Below are positions 8,652 through 16,751 of a DNA stretch of 64,000 nt, piece by piece. The notes under the pieces are model-generated. The model searched no databases, had not been told where the DNA came from, and worked only from the letters and a program-made list of their open reading frames with translations. Positions within the stretch are counted from its first letter, which is position 1. Each line of letters begins with the position of its first letter. Position numbers and translations under genes: made by a program. The DNA lies in NCBI GenBank assembly GCA_026388715.1, contig JAPLJF010000021.1, positions 1 to 64,000 of the forward strand, written 5' to 3'. This stretch comes from Deltaproteobacteria bacterium. Lineage in GTDB: Bacteria > Desulfobacterota > Desulfobulbia > Desulfobulbales > Desulfocapsaceae.

Positions 8652-11263
8652 TGCGACTGGAGGTGGCGGTAGCCGCGCCCTTGTGGCAGACGCTCACCTA
8701 TCTGTTTGCAGGTGATAATGATGATGACAGCGTTGGCGTAAGCCCGGTTGGTAAAAGGGTGCTGGTGCCCCTTGGCAACAGGAGGGTGACCGGTTATGTG
8801 CTGGGGCTGCTTCCTGAGGAAGATGTCGGTTATAAACTGCGGGCCGTGATCGAGATCCTTGATCCGGAACCGCTTTTTCCCGTCAATTTGATCCCTTTTT
8901 TTCGCTGGGTGGCCAGTTATTATCATTATCCGCTGGGCGAGGTCATTAAAACGGCCCTGCCCGGCGGTCTTGCGCCCCGCAGTGGCAAACAGCTCCTGCT
9001 GACCGAACTGGGGCGGATAACGGGATTGGTAAATCTGCAGCGGAACCTGGAGGAAACAGGCGGGCAGGAACCGGACTGGTTGCCACGCCTTATCGAAAAA
9101 GGGGCTCTTGGCGCCTCTGAATCCCGGAAGATCCTGGGTCAGAAGGGTTTCCGGAAACTGATCAGTTCCTGGCAGGAACAGGGGCTGGCTGAGATCCGGG
9201 AGATACTGATTGGCAATGATATCCGCCAGAAGAATGAGATCTGTTATTCCTGTTCCCGCACCGTCTTGCTTCCTCCCTGTTCAAACGCTGATCCCTGCAG
9301 GGATGAAATCGCGATCTTTGGACGGGAACTTCCGGAAGAGCTTGCCGTCTCCCTCCCGTTTTCCCATATCAAGACCCTCTATTTCCTGCAATTGCTGGCT
9401 GGAACCCAGGCGCCGGGCATGGACGCCCCGGTGGTGTGCCCCCCGCAGCGGGCTGTTCCGGCCAGGGAGCTGAGCAAGGCCTACAGCGGCGCCGCCAAGG
9501 CCCTGCCGTTTCTTGTGGAACAGGGGATTGTGCACCGGGTGGAACAGCGGGTGTTTCGCAATCCTTACGGCGAACAGCTCTCCTGGTTTCCCCGGCCTGA
9601 GACCCTCACACCGGAACAGGAACAGGTTGTATCAACACTCCTTCCCGCCATTGAAACAAAGAAATTTGCCACCTTTCTGCTCCATGGCGTGACTGGTTGC
9701 GGCAAGACCGAGGTCTATCTGCGGGCAGCCGAAGCAACTCTTGCCAGTGGTCGTGATGTCCTGGTCCTGGTCCCCGAGATTGCCCTGGCCACCCAGCTTG
9801 AGGCCCATTTTGTCTCCCGTTTTGGCGACAGGGTCCTGCTCCTGCATAGTGGCCTGTCAACAGGTGAACGCTTTGACCAGTGGAGTTTGGCCAGAGGCCG
9901 TATGTCAGAGGCCAGGGACGGTGCGGGGCGCCCGATGATCGTAATCGGGGCCAGATCAGCGGTCTTTGCCCCCTTGCCGGATCCGGGGCTTATTGTGGTC
10001 GATGAAGAACATGACGGCGGCTTCAAGCAGGATGATGGCTTGCGCTACAACGGCCGTGATCTGGCGGTGCTGCGGGCGAGGTTGCATAACGCTGTCGTTC
10101 TTCTCGGCTCGGCCACGCCGTCGGTGACCAGTTTTTATCATGCCCGGCAGGGAAAATATTCTCTGCTGACCATGAACAAGCGGGTGCAGGATCGTTCTCT
10201 GCCCTCCGTCACTCTGGTTGATCTGCGTGATAAATCGGTAAAGGCCTATGGCAAGGCGCTTGGCAAGAAATTGCAACAGGCCCTGCGCGAGACCCTGGCC
10301 CAGGGAAAACAGAGTCTTTTACTCTTGAACAGAAGGGGATTTGCCTCGGTTTACCTGTGTCAGGATTGTGGCAAGCCGGTTGAGTGCAACCATTGCCATA
10401 TCTCGCTCACCTTTCACAAGGGCAAAAAACAGCTGGTCTGTCATTACTGCGGCTTTACGCTTACCAGTAATCAGCTCTGTTCCGGGTGCCACTCGGAAAA
10501 GCTGGTCCCTGTAGGGTTTGGTACCGAACGCATTGAGCAGGAGGTGCTGGAACTGCTGCCTGAGGCCAGAATTGCCCGGCTGGATTCTGATACCGCCGTT
10601 GATCGCAAGAAATTCCTGCACCTGTTGCAGGCCATGCACAACCGGGAGATTGATATCCTGATCGGCACCCAGATGATTGCCAAGGGCCATGACTTCCCGG
10701 AAGTGACCCTGGTGGGGGTGGTCTGGGCGGACGGCGGCTTGAGTATGCCCGATTTCAGGGCAGCGGAGCGGACCTATCAACTGCTCTCCCAGGTCAGCGG
10801 CCGGGCCGGGCGCGGCGACAGTCCCGGGCAGGTGATTATCCAGACCTTGCGGCCGGATCATTATGCAGTAGCCCTGGCGCAGCGCCATGCCTACAGCGAG
10901 ATGTATGATAAGGAGATGGCGATCCGCCGGATGCCGTCCTTTCCGCCCCTGCTGCGGATGATCAACATCCATATTCAGGGGAGCAGGGAACAGGACGTGA
11001 AACAGGCGGCGGCCGCGATTGCCGGGATGTGCCGGGAATTTACGAAGTCCCTGGCCGCTGAAACGAGGCGTCATCCCGTGGAGATCCTGGGCCCGGCCCC
11101 GTCGCCTCTGGACAGGCTGCGTGACCGCTATCGCTGGCAGGTCCTGCTCAAGGGTGCCAGCCAGGACGATCTCCATGCAGTCTGTAATCAGGTGGTGATG
11201 GGTGATTTTGCGGCCGGGGATATCAGGATTGCGGTTGATGTTGACCCGGAGAATATGATGTGA
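8648..11263 (+). CDS. priA: Primosomal replication restart helicase PriA
   Basis: 871 residues, longer than E. coli PriA (732). Walker A is GVTGCGKTEVY, the DEAH-like motif is DEEHDGGFKQDD, and zinc-binding cysteines lie in CQDCGKPVECNHC and CHYCGFTL...CSGCHSEKL. Helicase motifs V and VI (GTQMIAKGHDFP, QVSGRAGRGD) follow. PriA reloads the replisome at stalled forks. The extra length is mainly before the helicase core. One linker (around codons 255-265) is encoded by a 24-bp word that recurs in the dus gene. The start overlaps galU. Confidence 0.95.
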   Translation: MMRLEVAVAAPLWQTLTYLFAGDNDDDSVGVSPVGKRVLVPLGNRRVTGYVLGLLPEEDVGYKLRAVIEILDPEPLFPVNLIPFFRWVASYYHYPLGEVIKTALPGGLAPRSGKQLLLTELGRITGLVNLQRNLEETGGQEPDWLPRLIEKGALGASESRKILGQKGFRKLISSWQEQGLAEIREILIGNDIRQKNEICYSCSRTVLLPPCSNADPCRDEIAIFGRELPEELAVSLPFSHIKTLYFLQLLAGTQAPGMDAPVVCPPQRAVPARELSKAYSGAAKALPFLVEQGIVHRVEQRVFRNPYGEQLSWFPRPETLTPEQEQVVSTLLPAIETKKFATFLLHGVTGCGKTEVYLRAAEATLASGRDVLVLVPEIALATQLEAHFVSRFGDRVLLLHSGLSTGERFDQWSLARGRMSEARDGAGRPMIVIGARSAVFAPLPDPGLIVVDEEHDGGFKQDDGLRYNGRDLAVLRARLHNAVVLLGSATPSVTSFYHARQGKYSLLTMNKRVQDRSLPSVTLVDLRDKSVKAYGKALGKKLQQALRETLAQGKQSLLLLNRRGFASVYLCQDCGKPVECNHCHISLTFHKGKKQLVCHYCGFTLTSNQLCSGCHSEKLVPVGFGTERIEQEVLELLPEARIARLDSDTAVDRKKFLHLLQAMHNREIDILIGTQMIAKGHDFPEVTLVGVVWADGGLSMPDFRAAERTYQLLSQVSGRAGRGDSPGQVIIQTLRPDHYAVALAQRHAYSEMYDKEMAIRRMPSFPPLLRMINIHIQGSREQDVKQAAAAIAGMCREFTKSLAAETRRHPVEILGPAPSPLDRLRDRYRWQVLLKGASQDDLHAVCNQVVMGDFAAGDIRIAVDVDPENMM

Positions 11264-11278
11264 ACAGGAGAATAATGT

Positions 11279-12328
11279 TTATATCCCATCCCCTGATTCC
11301 GGGTAGGTGCAGACCTCACCGCAATAATTTTCAAAAACCAGATTCTCCCCTCTGGTCAGGATATAATCAGGGGTGAGCGGGATCTTTCCTTTGCCGCCCG
11401 GGCCATCGAGGGCAAAGGTCGGCACGGCCATACCGGAGATATGGCCGATCAGGCTGCGCATGATCCTGATCCCTGTGGCGGTGGATGTGCGGAAGTGATT
11501 GGTGCCCCGGGTGAGGTCGGTCTGGAAAAGGTAGTAGGGCTTTACCCGTATCTCCAGCAGTTTTAACAGCAGCTCCCGCATGACCTCCGGGCTGTCGTTG
11601 ACCCCTTTTAAGAGAACGGTCTGGCAGCCCAGAGGAATCCCGGCATCGGCCAGCAGGTTACAGGCGGCGCTGGATTCCGGGGTGATTTCGGCCGGATGGT
11701 TGAAGTGGGTGTTGATATAGAGCGGATGATATTTTTTCAGGATGGCAACCAGCTCCGGGGTCACGCGCATGGGCAGGGTGCAGGGCACCCTGGTGCCGAT
11801 GCGGATCACCTTGACTGAGGGAATGGCGCGCAGCTCGCTTAAGAGATATTCGATCTGGCTGTCAGGCAGGAGCAGGGGGTCGCCGCCTGAGAGGAGCACC
11901 TCCCGGACCCGGGGATGATGGCGGATGTAATCAAGTCCGGCCTCGATGGTTTCCGGGCTGATAATCATCCTGTCGGTGCCCACTTTGCGCTTTCTGGTGC
12001 AGAAACGACAGTACATCGCGCACTGAGTGGAGACCAGAAAAAGGACCCGGTCAGGATATTTGTGGACCAGATTAGGGACTGGACTTAAACGTTCTTCACC
12101 AAGAGGGTCTTCCATGCAGACCGGATCAAGCAATTCGGCGACATCGGGAACGGCCTGTTTCCATAGGGGGGCGCCCGTTTCCTGAATTAATTGCAGATAA
12201 TAGGGATTAATCCGCATGGGAAATGTTGCTATTACCTTGTCTAATGAGGTAACATCAACATTGAAATACTCATTCAGGAGAGTCGGGCTGGTTACGGATT
12301 CTCTCAATATATCTTGCCATTTTTCCAT
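11279..12328 (-). CDS. KamA/EpmB-family radical SAM aminomutase
   Basis: 349 residues. The radical SAM cluster motif is CAMYCRFC, and the PLP lysine is expected in the C-terminal GKIP segment, as in lysine 2,3-aminomutase. The length fits EpmB-type enzymes, which lack the extra C-terminal region of the 416-residue KamA. EpmB makes beta-lysine for elongation factor P. No efp or epmA gene lies in the window, so EpmB or a free-lysine 2,3-aminomutase both remain possible. It converges on priA with a 15-bp gap and diverges from the HEAT/PilZ gene. Confidence 0.85.
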   Translation of the reverse strand: MEKWQDILRESVTSPTLLNEYFNVDVTSLDKVIATFPMRINPYYLQLIQETGAPLWKQAVPDVAELLDPVCMEDPLGEERLSPVPNLVHKYPDRVLFLVSTQCAMYCRFCTRKRKVGTDRMIISPETIEAGLDYIRHHPRVREVLLSGGDPLLLPDSQIEYLLSELRAIPSVKVIRIGTRVPCTLPMRVTPELVAILKKYHPLYINTHFNHPAEITPESSAACNLLADAGIPLGCQTVLLKGVNDSPEVMRELLLKLLEIRVKPYYLFQTDLTRGTNHFRTSTATGIRIMRSLIGHISGMAVPTFALDGPGGKGKIPLTPDYILTRGENLVFENYCGEVCTYPESGDGI

Positions 12329-12487
12329 AGCTCGACATTATGGGATATCATGCCTGAAATGTCAATTTGGTAAGTGGGTATTTCCGGTTGGTATGAGATG
12401 ATTTTGCCGTTTTTTGGCGGGGCTTGCTCATTTTGGTTACTTGAGCGTCAGGATCCAGGTATTTTAATTTTTTTACATTTTTCTACT

Positions 12488-14872
12488 ATGGATATCGATC
12501 AAACACAAAAAGAACAGGCCTTGCGGAAAGCCAAGGAACTGATGGCCGAAGGGGAAAGACAGAGGGCTCTGGTTCGGTTGTCGCGTCAGGTTGAAGAGTT
12601 TGAACGTGGAAATGTCAGCGTGTTGCTGCAGGATGAATTTGTCCGTAATGTGTCACAGGCTATTGTTGAGGCGTCCCGTGAGGGCTCTGATGGTCGTGCC
12701 GAGACTCTTATCGAGCAACTGGGCAAGCATGCCTGCGGGGAGGATGCCAAGATTCGGGAACGGGCTGTCATGGCCCTTTCTTTTTGTTTCAGCCTTTTGT
12801 CTGCCGAAGAGAATGATGCCTTGCTGGCAAAGGCGGCCTTGGCCATGGCGCTTTGGTTGAAGGTTGAAACAACCTATCTTCCGGTTTGTGATACCGTTTG
12901 TCGGCAGTTGCAGCAGAGTGGCCTCAGAATGATGGATGAGGGCCATTGGCAGCAGTTTGATTCCCTGCTGGAAATCCTGTTTCAGATTCAATCCGGTGTC
13001 CTGAAAAAAAGCAATGTGATTCGGGGATTGGTTGCAAGAACCCAGGATCTGCTGGCTATTCCGTATATCCTTGAAGAGCTTTCTCTGGTTTGTCTGCATA
13101 GCCACGGGGGGCGGCAGGCCCTGGCTGAGAAAATTCTGGTCCGTCTTGGCCGTCGGGCAGTTATCTTTTTACTGGAAAAGCTGTTGGCGTCACAACAAAA
13201 AGATGAACGTCTGCGTCTCATCACGTTGATTGTCGAGACGGGTAAGGTGGCCGTGCCGGTGCTCAAGGAATATCCGACCAAAGATTTACCCTGGTATGGG
13301 CTGCGCAATATTGTGTTGCTCATTGCGGCCATGGGGGACTCCTCTCTTGTCCCTCTGGTCCTTCCTTTACTTAAGCATGAGGATATCCGCGTCCAGCAGC
13401 AGATTCTTGATTGTATTAACGATCTTGCGGGTGAGGATAAAAAGAGATATTTCCTGTCGGCTTTTTCTCTGGTTAACGATGACCTCAAGGCCCATCTGAT
13501 TATGCAATTGGGACAGCTTGAGTGCAGGGAATGCGCGGATGTGCTGCTCGATATCCTGGCGGAGCGTGAAACCCTTGCCGCTCATGTATGTGATGATATC
13601 TTGAGTCAACTCTGTACCGTCCTTCGTCTGGCGCCACAGCAACGGACCCTTATTCTTTTACGGCAGCTTATTGCTGAGCGGGAAAAACAGGGTGGGAGCG
13701 GACACGATGCGGTAACCCTCATTGCCAGGCGCACTCTGCAGATTCTTGAACCGCAACTGCAGCCGACGGGTAAAAAACAGGGCGATGAGCCACAGGTTGA
13801 TAAACTTGAGGATAAGCCGGCCGAGGTTTCTTCTGATGCTGATCCAGTGGCTGAACAACAGGCCGGCCATATGCGTGGCTTGGAGGCCCAGATCCAGCCA
13901 TTGCTGCAGGAGAAAAAGATAACAGAGGCGATAGCTTTGCTTGCTGAGCATGCGGTGCATGCGGCCAAAGAAAAAGATTTTGTGACCGCAGAAATATTAC
14001 GTGACCGGATGCTGGCGGTGAATCCTTATGCCTTGATTGAGGTCATTCGCGTTGGTGAAGCAATAGAGGAAGAAAAGAGGAGTGCCATCAGCAGTCATCA
14101 TCTCACCCTCTGGAGTGAGCTTTATGATTTTTTAGACACCGAGTCGTTCAGCGCCCTTTATCATTGTCCGCAGACTAAAGACTATCTGGCGGAAGAGATT
14201 ATTGTCCAACAGGGAGATGCTAATCCTACTCTTTATTTTATCAATGCGGGCCAGGTTGCTCTGACCTGCAGGCAAGGCAAAAAAGAGATATTCCTTAAAC
14301 GTCTGAATCCTGGAGAGATTGTCGGGGTCGGTCCTTTTTTTGATGTCTCGCTATGGACGGTAACGTTGACAGCCATGACTACGGTGCAGGTCCAGGCCCT
14401 GGATCGGGAGGCCTTTCTGGGCTTGTTGCCGCAGTATCCTGGCCTTGAATCCAGGTTGTCTGATTTCTGTCGCCGATCAGACAAGGTGTCTGAGTTGTTG
14501 CGGGTCGCTGGTGAGAACCGGCGGGAGGAAGTGCGGTATCCAGCGCAACAGATCATTGTCAACACCTTGCTGGATGGTAATAGCAAGGCCTCTTCTCAGC
14601 AATTCAAGGGACTGGTGGAGGATATCTCTATTGGTGGTCTTTCTCTGTTGATTCGTATCTCAAAGAAAGAAAATGCGCGACTGCTTCTGGGAAGAGGCAT
14701 CATCTCCTTTCTACCCATGGCCGCAGATGAGACGCGAGAGTGCAGGGGAGAGATTGTCGCGGTTACCTTAGTGGATTATGTGGAAAAGGATTATCTTGTG
14801 CATGTGCGATTCACTGAGCCAATGTACGCGGCAGAGCTCCAAGCCATTCTTTTTCACTGGCGCCGCAAGTAA
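12488..14872 (+). CDS. HEAT-repeat, cyclic-nucleotide-binding and PilZ domain protein
   Basis: About 794 residues from the ATG at 12488; the frame is open further upstream to 12374, but without conserved-looking sequence. Residues 1-450 are helical and HEAT-like. Around 560-680 is a cNMP/Crp-type beta-barrel (QQGDANPTLYFINAGQV, LNPGEIVGVGPFF). The C-terminal 120 residues form a PilZ domain with the c-di-GMP motifs RREEVR and DISIGG. It therefore seems able to read c-di-GMP and possibly a cyclic mononucleotide. No signal peptide is seen, so it is probably cytoplasmic. The dus gene starts directly at its stop codon. Confidence 0.75.
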   Translation: MDIDQTQKEQALRKAKELMAEGERQRALVRLSRQVEEFERGNVSVLLQDEFVRNVSQAIVEASREGSDGRAETLIEQLGKHACGEDAKIRERAVMALSFCFSLLSAEENDALLAKAALAMALWLKVETTYLPVCDTVCRQLQQSGLRMMDEGHWQQFDSLLEILFQIQSGVLKKSNVIRGLVARTQDLLAIPYILEELSLVCLHSHGGRQALAEKILVRLGRRAVIFLLEKLLASQQKDERLRLITLIVETGKVAVPVLKEYPTKDLPWYGLRNIVLLIAAMGDSSLVPLVLPLLKHEDIRVQQQILDCINDLAGEDKKRYFLSAFSLVNDDLKAHLIMQLGQLECRECADVLLDILAERETLAAHVCDDILSQLCTVLRLAPQQRTLILLRQLIAEREKQGGSGHDAVTLIARRTLQILEPQLQPTGKKQGDEPQVDKLEDKPAEVSSDADPVAEQQAGHMRGLEAQIQPLLQEKKITEAIALLAEHAVHAAKEKDFVTAEILRDRMLAVNPYALIEVIRVGEAIEEEKRSAISSHHLTLWSELYDFLDTESFSALYHCPQTKDYLAEEIIVQQGDANPTLYFINAGQVALTCRQGKKEIFLKRLNPGEIVGVGPFFDVSLWTVTLTAMTTVQVQALDREAFLGLLPQYPGLESRLSDFCRRSDKVSELLRVAGENRREEVRYPAQQIIVNTLLDGNSKASSQQFKGLVEDISIGGLSLLIRISKKENARLLLGRGIISFLPMAADETRECRGEIVAVTLVDYVEKDYLVHVRFTEPMYAAELQAILFHWRRK

Positions 14873-15943
14873 ATGCTGTCAGCGCCGTGCATGGACGCCC
14901 CAGTGTTGCCCGAGCCAGGGCCGGAGTCTCAGTTTCTTCTTGCTTGCCTGGAGAAAGGGCGACCGCCATTCATGGATGCATCATTTTCTGTCGGGGCTTT
15001 GACCCTGTCGCCGCCGTTGGCGCTGGCTCCCATGGTCGGCCTGTCCCATTCGGCGCTGCGGACCCTGGCGCTGGAATTGGGGGGGGTCGGTCTGCTCTTT
15101 ACCGAGATGCTGTCGGTGAGCAGGCTTCCGCAGGAGAATGCCGGTGTCTCGCCTTTTCTCCTGCGTTACCCGGAAGAGCAGCCGCTTTTTTACCAGCTCT
15201 TTGTGAGCCCTGGCCAGGACATTGTCCCTGCGGTTGAACGTCTGCACCAGCTCGGCGCCCAGGGGGTTGATCTGAATCTGGGCTGTCCGGCCCCGAATCT
15301 GCGCAAACAGGGGGCGGGTTGTGCCCTGACCAATGATCGTCAGCAGGTGCGCCATACTGTTGCCATGCTGAGGGCGGCCACCCGATTGCCCTTGAGCGCC
15401 AAAATCCGTCTGGGCGCCACTTTGCATGAAGAAGAATTGGTTGATTTCTGCCGGATGCTGGAGGGTGAAGGGGTTGATCTGCTTTCCGTCCATGGGCGTC
15501 TGCACAAGGAAAAATTCTGCCGGCGGCCGCGCTGGGACTGGATCGGCAAGGTTAAATCTGCCGTAAACATTCCGGTGCTGGCCAATGGCGGCATCTTCAG
15601 TGTTGACGATGCCAGGAAATGTCTGGAACTCTCCGGCGCGGATGGCCTGATGCTGGGCCGGGGCGCGGTCTGTCGGCCCTGGTTGTTTGCCGAGATTGCC
15701 AGGGAAATTTACGGGGTGTCATGCCCCCCGACCAGTTTGAGTCTCGCGGATATCTATTTTCGTTTTGTCCAGCTCCTGGAGCGGTTTCGTCCGGAACGGC
15801 GCCTAGGACGTTTGAAGCAATTTACCCATTATTATGGGCAGAATTTTACCTTCGGCCATCACCTGGCCATTGCTGTCCAGACCAGCAGTTCTGTTGAGCA
15901 GGCCTCGGAGCGTGCCCACCAATTTTTTTCCCGTAATACATAA
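14873..15943 (+). CDS. tRNA-dihydrouridine synthase (Dus family)
   Basis: 356 residues. This FMN enzyme reduces uridine to dihydrouridine in the tRNA D-loop. It shows ALAPMVGLSHSALR at the start of the TIM barrel, NLGCPAPNLRKQGAGCAL with the active cysteine, SVHGRLH, and the phosphate-binding ANGGIFSVDDA and LMLGRGAVCRPW. It could be DusB- or DusA-like; the subtype is not resolved. The ATG at 14873 touches the upstream stop. An in-frame ATG at 14972 begins at the conserved barrel, so the first 33 residues, partly encoded by a repeated word, may not be translated. Confidence 0.9.
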   Translation: MLSAPCMDAPVLPEPGPESQFLLACLEKGRPPFMDASFSVGALTLSPPLALAPMVGLSHSALRTLALELGGVGLLFTEMLSVSRLPQENAGVSPFLLRYPEEQPLFYQLFVSPGQDIVPAVERLHQLGAQGVDLNLGCPAPNLRKQGAGCALTNDRQQVRHTVAMLRAATRLPLSAKIRLGATLHEEELVDFCRMLEGEGVDLLSVHGRLHKEKFCRRPRWDWIGKVKSAVNIPVLANGGIFSVDDARKCLELSGADGLMLGRGAVCRPWLFAEIAREIYGVSCPPTSLSLADIYFRFVQLLERFRPERRLGRLKQFTHYYGQNFTFGHHLAIAVQTSSSVEQASERAHQFFSRNT

Positions 15944-15963
15944 AGCACAGGCTTTATAAATGC

Positions 15964-16001
15964 AAAAACGAGTTGCCGAAAGATTGGCAGCCCGTTTTTT
16001 T
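15964..16001 (+). terminator. Intrinsic terminator after dus
   Basis: The stem GTTGCC/GGCAGC, extended by AAAACG/CGTTTT, surrounds the loop GAAAGATT and ends in seven T residues. It starts about 20 bp after the dus stop and ends the plus-strand cluster. Confidence 0.85.
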
Positions 16002-16155
16002 ATCCTTGCAGAAAGGCGCTGGCTATACCTTTACCAGCTTCACCTTGGTGTCATAATCAGCCCTATCTCGCTTGTCCGTAGAAACTTGGTGGGATTGCCA
16101 TTTACATCCAGCTTTACCAGTCAGGTTGAATAACACCAGATGGCCGCCCTGCCCG

Positions 16156-16175
16156 AAAAAAAAGCGGCCCCGCTT
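16156..16175 (-). terminator. Intrinsic terminator after the small secreted protein gene
   Basis: Read on the minus strand, AAGCGGGGCCGCTT is followed by a run of eight T residues. It begins about 27 bp after the stop of the 72-residue secreted protein. The remaining 16002-16201 sequence shows no convincing gene. Confidence 0.7.
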
Positions 16176-16201
16176 CATGACTAACAACCTTCCTTTTGTT
16201 C

Positions 16202-16420
16202 CTAGATCCATTCTGTGCCATCCTTGTTGTCTTTCTGTAAATGAGGCGGCGGTTTTTTCGGGGATTTTTTTTTGAACAACGAGGGATGATTCTTCTTTAT
16301 TTCCTGTTTTTTCGGAGAAACGGCATCTTTCTTTTCGAGATCAATGCTGGGCGAATTTTCGGCTCCGTGGGCGGAGAAACCCCACATCAGCAAGACAAGG
16401 CAAACAAAAAAGCGTTTCAT
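16202..16420 (-). CDS. Small secreted lysine-rich protein
   Basis: 72 residues from the ATG at 16420, which has GAGGA 7 nt upstream. The frame extends upstream to 16471 but lacks a better start. The first 20 residues form a signal peptide (KRFFVCLVLLMWGFSAHGAEN) with a likely cut after AHG or AHA-like residues. The mature part is short, highly charged and rich in Lys and Pro (KKKSPKKPPPHL). I do not recognise a family. It may be a periplasmic or surface-associated basic peptide. It is transcribed alone and ended by the downstream terminator. Confidence 0.6.
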   Translation of the reverse strand: MKRFFVCLVLLMWGFSAHGAENSPSIDLEKKDAVSPKKQEIKKNHPSLFKKKSPKKPPPHLQKDNKDGTEWI

Positions 16421-16585
16421 GGTATCGTCCTCACCAAGGCTGCAGGATTTTCTGCGCATTGGTGTGGGCAATGTGCATGGTCCTGCCTTTTAAAACATAA
16501 ACTTTGTTGCCGCCAAGAATCCATGCGGAGAATAGTGCCATCATATTATGGACTTTCGCCTCTTCCTGTGATTCACCAGAGAAAG

Positions 16586-16619
16586 AGCCAGGGAAGGGGG
16601 AAGAGTCCCTTCCCTGGCT
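16586..16619. repeat. Perfect 13-bp inverted repeat
   Basis: AGCCAGGGAAGGG and its exact complement flank an 8-nt loop. There is no long T-run. It lies between the secreted protein gene and the reductase terminator and could be a second-site terminator or RNA stability hairpin. The rest of 16421-16668 shows no gene. Confidence 0.6.
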
Positions 16620-16668
16620 GGAGAGGTTTGCGATAAAGAGTGTTGGCATACCATGTCTCTATCGTGTG

Positions 16669-16728
16669 AAAAACGCGAACGGCTCGGCGATTTCGGGAGG
16701 AAATAGTTAAGAATCCGTTCGCGTTTTT
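16669..16728. terminator. Bidirectional-type terminator of the reductase operon
   Basis: A 14-bp stem (AAAAACGCGAACGG against CCGTTCGCGTTTTT) encloses a 32-nt loop and has T-runs on both strands. It lies 24 bp after the molybdopterin subunit stop and should end that minus-strand operon. Confidence 0.75.
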
Positions 16729-16751
16729 GTCGCAGGCCAAGTTGCAGTCGA

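Noticed and set aside
16023..16178. 51-residue minus-strand open frame after the small secreted gene
   Set aside because: Its first codons form the terminator hairpin and T-run at 16156-16175, and no site or family supports it.
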